From Acorus gramineus (taxonomy: Eukaryota; Streptophyta; Magnoliopsida; Acorales; Acoraceae), in NCBI GenBank assembly GCA_030737835.1, contig JAUJYN010000012.1:5451731-5515730 (forward strand): 64,000 bases of DNA, given 5' to 3'. Numbering within the stretch: the first letter of the stretch is position 1; each line of letters opens with the position of its first letter. The notes under the pieces are model-generated. The model worked only from the letters and a program-made list of their open reading frames with translations. It made no database searches and was not told where the DNA came from. Both the position numbers and the translations under genes were made by a program. Shown piece after piece: positions 57,260 through 64,000 of this stretch.

Positions 57260-64000
<6,741 letters not shown>

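Overview
This window is nuclear DNA of a flowering plant, probably a dicot or basal eudicot; I cannot name the species. The evidence is a set of plant-only gene families (PMI1-RELATED, ANTI-SILENCING 1, cytosolic class II small heat-shock proteins, GPCAT-type membrane acyltransferase), long AT-rich GT-AG introns, and many LTR retrotransposon, LINE and small inverted-repeat transposon remnants. No bacterial-type operon, CRISPR array, tRNA or rRNA gene was seen.

Layout: 1-6900 is a transposon-rich stretch, apparently intron of a gene beginning upstream. It holds a minus-strand copia-type LTR with primer-binding site (2646-3074) and a small two-LTR element (about 3940-6757) whose downstream LTR was split by a LINE, with a 15-bp target duplication. 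At 6912-8161 are the last two exons of a glycerophosphocholine acyltransferase gene (+). At 10652-12788 (-) is a partial DUF1995 (LPA3-like) plastid protein gene with no visible start codon. At 14789-18326 (-) is a complete two-exon PMI1-RELATED gene, 1145 residues, with an NT-C2 domain at the front and a LysM-like module at the end. At 18.5-25.5 kb lie AT-rich sequence, a copia gag/protease fragment and a long LTR-like, GC-rich retroelement.

At 25794-31560 is a cluster of three intronless class II small heat-shock protein genes (-,+,+). Copies 1 and 3 share promoters, but copy 3 carries a 787-bp hAT-like element with a perfect 8-bp target duplication, inserted between its heat-shock element and its TATA box. 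Copies 2 and 3 are almost identical in their last third, which suggests gene conversion. Two further inverted-repeat elements sit back to back at 28502-29930, and a ~1.1-kb foldback at about 32170-33285.

At 34467-42389 (-) is a ten-exon ANTI-SILENCING 1 (BAH-RRM) gene, reconstructed exon by exon (549 codons plus stop, including a 27-nt micro-exon). 44.5-57 kb is mostly repeats: a GATACA-rich inverted region, LTR fragments, two head-to-head-like long LTR elements (48.2-52.7 kb) and a decayed L1-type LINE with YVDD reverse transcriptase motif (52.76-55.15 kb). At 57260-64000 are the first five exons of a PP2A catalytic subunit gene (+), cut by the window end.

The genes are unrelated housekeeping, stress and chromatin genes with no shared pathway visible. 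I did not find a new multi-gene system. The most interesting signals are transposon-gene interactions: the split heat-shock promoter, the nested LINE in an LTR inside an intron, and long inverted repeats that could make double-stranded RNA.
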